NCBI GenBank assembly: GCA_023433655.1
Contig: JAEYUE010000214.1
Span: 1-8,107, forward strand
Source of the DNA: Pseudomonadota bacterium
Lineage (GTDB): Bacteria > Pseudomonadota > Alphaproteobacteria > Caulobacterales > Caulobacteraceae
DNA: 8,107 bases
Reading direction: 5' to 3'
Shown: positions 5,379 through 8,107 of the stretch, piece by piece
How positions within the stretch are numbered: position 1 is the stretch's first letter
How the letters are laid out: each line of letters opens with the position of its first letter
Program-made: the position numbers and the translations under genes
The notes under the pieces: generated by a model
The model's database searches: none
What the model saw: the letters and a program-made list of their open reading frames with translations, nothing else
What the model was told of the DNA's origin: nothing

Positions 5379-6145
5379 TGAGGGGAGCGGCGGTCCTGCT
5401 GGGGCTTGTCGCGGCCGCAACGTCGGCGGAAGCCCAGGAACCGGCCTGGGCCACGTCCCGCACCCCTCGCGGCGTCTCCGCCGAACTGGCGCTGTCCGGC
5501 GACGCGCGCCTGAAGGCGCAATGCGATGCCGGAACCATCTATCTTCTGCTTTATGGTCCGGGCGTCGCGGGCCTGCCCGACGAGGTGACGGCGCAGGCGC
5601 GCCCCGGGGATGCGCCGGAAGTCACCGGCTCGTGGCTGCGCTGGGACGAAGGCGGTCCGCTCCTGTCCCGCACACCCGCCCGGAACATCCGCGCTGTGCT
5701 TCGAATGGACCACCTGGTTCTTCCCTTGGGGCCTTGGCGCGGTGATCCGGCCGCGACCTTCGGCGCCGACCTTCCGGCCGACGATGGCCCGCTGCGCGCC
5801 GTCCTCGAGGACTGCGGAGAGCCGGCCGCCAGCGAGCGCGACCGCCCGCCCGAAGAAGTCGTGGCCGCCGCCCGGGAAGCTGAACTGACGCCCATCTGGT
5901 CGCGGGCTCCGGCCCCCAGGTTTCCGGAAACGGCCCGCCGGGCCGGTCAGACGCGCGGCGAGGTCTGGATCAACTGCCGGATCGGATCCGGCGGCGTCCT
6001 CACCGACTGCCGGGCCGAGAGCGCCTTCCCGGCGGGCTACGGCTTCGCCGAAGCCGCCCTCGCCGCCGCTTCCACGAGCCGGCTTCATGGCGGCGTGGAG
6101 GGCGGCCACGTCGCCTTCCGCGTGGCGTTCCGGATGGCCGGTTAA
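5378..6145 (+). CDS. Exported protein with TonB-like C-terminal domain (255 aa)
   Basis: Residues 1-19 form a signal peptide (MRGAAVLLGLVAAATSAEA|Q), placing the protein in the periplasm. The middle (20-150) is not recognised and includes two cysteines (C49, C146). Residues about 176-253 resemble the TonB C-terminal fold: PRFPETARRAGQTRGEV (180-196), then WINCRIGSGGVLTDCRAES (197-215) and FAEAALAAAST (223-233), the usual 'P.YP..A...G..G.V.V...I...G.V....V..S....F..AA' pattern. C200 and C211 could pair. True TonB proteins carry an uncleaved N-terminal anchor and a proline-rich spacer; both are absent here, so energy transduction with ExbBD is unlikely. It may instead bind envelope partners. 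The ATG shares one base with the preceding stop (TGATG), and no strong ribosome binding site is seen, which fits coupling to the FAH-family gene. It ends 27 bases from a convergent gene. Confidence 0.8.
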   Translation: MRGAAVLLGLVAAATSAEAQEPAWATSRTPRGVSAELALSGDARLKAQCDAGTIYLLLYGPGVAGLPDEVTAQARPGDAPEVTGSWLRWDEGGPLLSRTPARNIRAVLRMDHLVLPLGPWRGDPAATFGADLPADDGPLRAVLEDCGEPAASERDRPPEEVVAAAREAELTPIWSRAPAPRFPETARRAGQTRGEVWINCRIGSGGVLTDCRAESAFPAGYGFAEAALAAASTSRLHGGVEGGHVAFRVAFRMAG

Positions 6146-6160
6146 GCCCCTCGACGGGCT
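6145..6160. terminator. Possible shared hairpin between convergent genes
   Basis: AGCCC (6145-6149) and GGGCT (6156-6160) form a 5-bp stem with a six-base loop, starting at the last base of the TonB-like gene's stop codon. It lies in the 27 bases between two convergent stops, the right place for a bidirectional terminator. Neither strand has a T-run, so it is weak at best. Confidence 0.3.
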
Positions 6161-6172
6161 CAACGCCCCCCA

Positions 6173-7228
6173 TCAGGCGGTGAGGTCTCCGATCCGCCGC
6201 AACGCCTCGTCGAGCGCCCGCTCCACCGGCACGGCTACGTCCGGCCGCACCCCGACGCCTTCCCAGTTGGTCCCCGTCAGCGGATTCCGGGCCTCGCCGA
6301 TCGGCATGATCACCGTAAACCACGGGCCCAGGTCCATGCCGGTCGAGGGATTGGCGCCCCCGCCGGTCGGTTCGCCGATGATCGTCGCCCGGCCCGCCGC
6401 CTGCAGGTCATAGGCCACGGCCTCGGCCGCCGAGAAGGTCCCCGGTCCGACCAGCACCACGATCGGCTGGGTCGGAAAGGCCGGCGCCGCCACGGGATTG
6501 GCGAAGCGTTCGAAGGTGTCCCGTCCGTCCTGCACGCAGCCCTCGGCGTCGGCCGGATCGGGCTTGCACCGGCGGAACTGGATATCCTCCAGCCGCATCG
6601 GCTCGGGCGCGAGATGCCCCATCAGCTGGCGCAGCGCGACCTCCCCGCCGCCGAGGTTGTCGCGCAGGTCCAGCACCAGCGCCCAGGCCCCGACCAGCTT
6701 CGCCATCGTCGCATCGATCGCCGCCGCCGAGTCCGGATGGCCGCTGAACGAGGCGAGATTCAGATAGGCGACGCCGCCGTCCAGCACCCTGGCCTCGCGC
6801 ACGCCCCAGCCGTTGCGGGCCTCCTCGGCGCCCATCTGCTCCATCGTCGGCGGCCCGCCGGCGGCGGCGACCTCGTCGCGGCTGCGCGCCTCGAGCCAGA
6901 CCTGCAGATGCTTGTCGCCCGACGCCGCCAGCAGCTCGGCGTTGATCGCCTGGCGGAAGGCCTCGGGATCGGTCAGGGCCATATGCGCCTCGCGCCGCGC
7001 CGCCAGCCGCGCCCGGATCGCCGGCGTCCGCTCAGCCATCACATAATGGGCCAGCCGGCGGTCGAGGGTGTCCAGCGCCCGCGCCCGGTCCGCCGCGGTG
7101 ATCGCCCTATGCGGGTTCGCCGCGGCGCCCGCGCCGGCCGTCGCCTCCTGCGCCAGCACCGCCGCCGGTCCCTGGCACGACAGCAGCACCGCCCCGAGAG
7201 CGGCCGTGATCAGATGCTTGGTCTTCAT
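6173..7228 (-). CDS. S41 family serine peptidase, exported (351 aa)
   Basis: This is an S41 (C-terminal-processing/IRBP-like) peptidase. After the N-terminus comes a helical region (43-103), typical of IRBP-like S41 proteins, then GDKHLQV (104-110), with His107 the likely catalytic histidine. The core has GGVAYLNLASF (151-161), LVLDLRDNLGGGE (184-196, oxyanion loop), VLVGPGTFSAAEAVAYDL (258-275, with Ser266 as nucleophile), GEPTGGGANPSTG (285-297) and GTNWEGVGVRPDV (319-331, with Glu323). All catalytic positions look intact. No PDZ domain is evident, unlike CtpA/Prc. The N-terminus (MKTKHLITAALGAVLLSC) is an export signal. LLSC18 could be a lipobox, or signal peptidase I could cut after VLA26. 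AAGGAG six bases before the ATG at 7228 supports the start. The next gene is divergent across 113 bases. Its substrate is unknown; envelope proteins or peptides are plausible. Confidence 0.9.
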   Translation of the reverse strand: MKTKHLITAALGAVLLSCQGPAAVLAQEATAGAGAAANPHRAITAADRARALDTLDRRLAHYVMAERTPAIRARLAARREAHMALTDPEAFRQAINAELLAASGDKHLQVWLEARSRDEVAAAGGPPTMEQMGAEEARNGWGVREARVLDGGVAYLNLASFSGHPDSAAAIDATMAKLVGAWALVLDLRDNLGGGEVALRQLMGHLAPEPMRLEDIQFRRCKPDPADAEGCVQDGRDTFERFANPVAAPAFPTQPIVVLVGPGTFSAAEAVAYDLQAAGRATIIGEPTGGGANPSTGMDLGPWFTVIMPIGEARNPLTGTNWEGVGVRPDVAVPVERALDEALRRIGDLTA

Positions 7229-7234
7229 CCTCGT

Positions 7235-7240
7235 CTCCTT
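7235..7240 (-). promoter_or_regulatory. Ribosome binding site of the S41 peptidase gene
   Basis: AAGGAG on the minus strand lies six bases before the ATG at 7228. It is the best Shine-Dalgarno in the window and fixes the start of the peptidase. Confidence 0.7.
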
Positions 7241-7266
7241 TCCGCGGAAGGAGGCGACGACGGCGC

Positions 7267-7293
7267 TTTACGGATGCGCGGCGAGGATTAAAC
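7267..7293 (+). promoter_or_regulatory. Candidate promoter of the CcdC-like membrane protein gene
   Basis: TTTACG (7267-7272; one mismatch to the Caulobacter -35 TTGACG) is followed after 13 bases by GATTAAAC (7286-7293), which matches six of eight positions of GCTANAWC. The spacing fits the 10-14 bases described for Caulobacter housekeeping promoters. Transcription would start near 7300, about 40 bases before the ATG. No equally good promoter was found for the divergent peptidase gene in this 113-base gap. Confidence 0.35.
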
Positions 7294-7341
7294 CTTGGAC
7301 AGGTCCGCGCCCGTCGGGGGGCGGGGGACGGGGGCTTCCGG

Positions 7342-7875
7342 ATGTCGATCGAACAACTGATTCCGGTCATCGTGATCGCGGTGGTGCTGCCGCTGGTGCT
7401 GCTGCGCAACCGCCGCCCGCGCACCCTGCGCCTGCGCTGGATGTGGGTCGTGCCCCTGATCGTCGTCGCCCTCATCGGCCTCGGCCTGTGGGCGACGATC
7501 GCCTTCGACCCCGGCCACACGCCGTTCCGGCCGGTCGACTGGACCATTCTCGTCGCCGGACTCGGCCTCGGGGCGGCGCTCGGCTGGCTGCGGGGACGGA
7601 TGGTGCTCATCCACAAGGACGCCGACGGCGCGCTCAAGGCCCAGGCCTCGCCGCTCGGCCTGATCCTGATCGTGGCCCTGCTGGCCGGCCGTCAGGGCCT
7701 GCGCGCCGTGCTTGAGCCCCACGCCGCCGAATGGGGCCTGAACGTCCTCGCGGTGCAGGACGCCTTCATGCTGCTGGCGGTGGGCCTGGTCGTGGCCCAG
7801 CGCGTCGAGATCTACATCCGCGCCCGGCGCATCCAGGCCGGCCGGCCCGACGGCCATCTCGTCGCCGACGCCTGA
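7342..7875 (+). CDS. CcdC/DUF1453-like multipass membrane protein (177 aa)
   Basis: About five hydrophobic segments are visible (7-21, 34-55, 67-85, 103-116, 134-153), with basic residues in the loops (RNRRPRTLRLR at 22-32) and a basic C-terminal tail (154-168). The layout, the third segment's GLGLGAALGWLRGRM (73-87), and the following short segment IHKDADGALKAQASPLG (90-106) resemble the CcdC/DUF1453 family. That family is named after a Bacillus gene near cytochrome-c maturation genes, but its function is not established. No cysteines are present, so a redox role is not supported. The ATG at 7342 is preceded by G-rich sequence (ACGGGGG about seven bases upstream), which could serve as ribosome binding site. 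The gene stands alone between a divergent peptidase and a tRNA. The membrane protein call is firm; the family assignment is moderate. Confidence 0.75.
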   Translation: MSIEQLIPVIVIAVVLPLVLLRNRRPRTLRLRWMWVVPLIVVALIGLGLWATIAFDPGHTPFRPVDWTILVAGLGLGAALGWLRGRMVLIHKDADGALKAQASPLGLILIVALLAGRQGLRAVLEPHAAEWGLNVLAVQDAFMLLAVGLVVAQRVEIYIRARRIQAGRPDGHLVADA

Positions 7876-7876
7876 T

Positions 7877-7890
7877 CGACGCGCGCGTCG
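7877..7890. terminator. 14-bp perfect palindrome after the CcdC-like gene
   Basis: CGACGCGCGCGTCG starts one base after the stop codon's last base and is fully self-complementary. In RNA it could form a 5-bp stem with a four-base loop. There is no T-run, so it may be a factor-dependent terminator, a protein-binding site, or chance in GC-rich DNA. Confidence 0.3.
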
Positions 7891-7899
7891 CCTCCCCGA

Positions 7900-7928
7900 T
7901 TGCCTCGCCCGGCCCGGCGCGCTACCTC
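7900..7928 (+). promoter_or_regulatory. Candidate promoter of tRNA-Leu
   Basis: TTGCCT (7900-7905) is followed after 17 bases by TACCTC (7923-7928), which lies within GCTACCTC, one mismatch from the Caulobacter -10 GCTANAWC. A start near 7935 would give a tRNA precursor with about 16 leader bases. Position and spacing both fit. Confidence 0.45.
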
Positions 7929-7950
7929 TCGCGCCAGCCGGACGGCCTGT

Positions 7951-8035
7951 GCGGGCGTGGTGAAACTGGTAGACGCGCCGGACTCAAAATCCGGTTCCGA
8001 AAGGAGTGTCGGTTCGAGCCCGACCGCCCGCACCA
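7951..8035 (+). tRNA. tRNA-Leu (anticodon CAA), CCA encoded
   Basis: This is a complete class II cloverleaf reading UUG leucine codons. The acceptor stem pairs GCGGGCG (7951-7957) with CGCCCGC (8025-8031), followed by A73 and an encoded CCA (8033-8035). The anticodon stem is CCGGA (7978-7982) with TCCGG (7990-7994), and the loop CTCAAAA puts CAA at 7985-7987. A long variable arm (about 7995-8007, TTCCGAAAGGAGT) is typical of leucine tRNAs. The T-stem is GTCGG/CCGAC (8008-8012, 8020-8024) around TTCGAGC. All stems pair fully, so it should be functional. UUG codons are rare in GC-rich genomes, so it probably serves a low-use codon. tRNA 3' ends are common integration sites, but no integrase or repeat of this end is visible in the window. 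Confidence 0.97.
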
Positions 8036-8052
8036 ACTCTTCCTCTCCGATG

Positions 8053-8069
8053 GCCGGCGCCTCGCCGGC
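8053..8069 (+). terminator. GC-rich hairpin downstream of tRNA-Leu
   Basis: GCCGGCG (8053-8059) and CGCCGGC (8063-8069) are perfect reverse complements around CCT, 17 bases after the tRNA's CCA. The position suits a tRNA transcription terminator, and a pyrimidine-rich stretch (ACTCTTCCTCTCC) precedes it, but no T-run follows. The remaining bases to the window end hold nothing else I can identify. Confidence 0.4.
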
Positions 8070-8107
8070 GTGATCCGCCGCTCGCCGACGAAACGCCGAA
8101 CACAGGA

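Noticed and set aside
4215..5420. Minus-strand reading frame (401 residues) opposite the FAH-family gene
   Set aside because: It is antisense shadow coding with biased composition and no recognisable motif; the sense strand encodes an intact FAH-family enzyme.
7812..8036. Minus-strand 74-residue reading frame containing GLEPTLLSEPDFESGAS
   Set aside because: This well-known false protein comes from reading the antisense strand of a leucine/serine tRNA; the key part lies exactly over the tRNA-Leu gene.

Overview
The window is GC-rich (about 70 %) alphaproteobacterial chromosome. The codon use, the mix of families and the hits to Caulobacter-type promoter motifs suggest a Caulobacteraceae member such as Brevundimonas. 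That placement is an inference, because no marker gene is present. Almost all of the sequence is coding, there is no stretch over 300 bases without a gene, and I see no mobile element, CRISPR array or phage gene.

Left part (1-1629, minus strand): a POT/PTR-family peptide-proton symporter truncated by the window edge (1-1196), a 211-base intergenic region with inverted repeats, and a small 73-residue coiled-coil protein (1408-1629). The coiled-coil gene starts 34 bases from a divergent gene, and its promoter appears to overlap that neighbour's start codon.

Middle part (1664-6145, plus strand): a row of closely packed genes. An exported isoaspartyl peptidase/plant-type L-asparaginase (1664-2722), a four-helix membrane methyltransferase of the ICMT/PEMT type (2719-3225) and an unknown 90-residue protein (3216-3488) overlap each other and look translationally coupled. 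After a 118-base gap come a membrane-anchored protein with a histidine-rich linker (3607-4326), a fumarylacetoacetate hydrolase-family enzyme (4371-5378) and an exported protein with a TonB-like C-terminal domain (5378-6145).

Right part: a minus-strand exported S41 peptidase (6173-7228) converges on the TonB-like gene with only 27 bases between the stop codons. Diverging from it is a five-helix CcdC/DUF1453-like membrane protein (7342-7875), followed by a complete tRNA-Leu(CAA) with encoded CCA (7951-8035) and a short GC-rich tail.

A loose common thread is peptide and amino-acid breakdown: peptide uptake (POT), isoaspartyl dipeptide/asparagine hydrolysis, a secreted or lipid-anchored serine peptidase, and an FAH-family enzyme of the kind used in aromatic amino-acid degradation. 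The genes lie in several transcription units, so this may be coincidence. I do not see a convincing undescribed multi-gene system. The most unusual items are the symporter with an extra N-terminal helix and a large inserted loop, the overlapping divergent promoter with a predicted leaderless coiled-coil gene, and the histidine-rich membrane protein.
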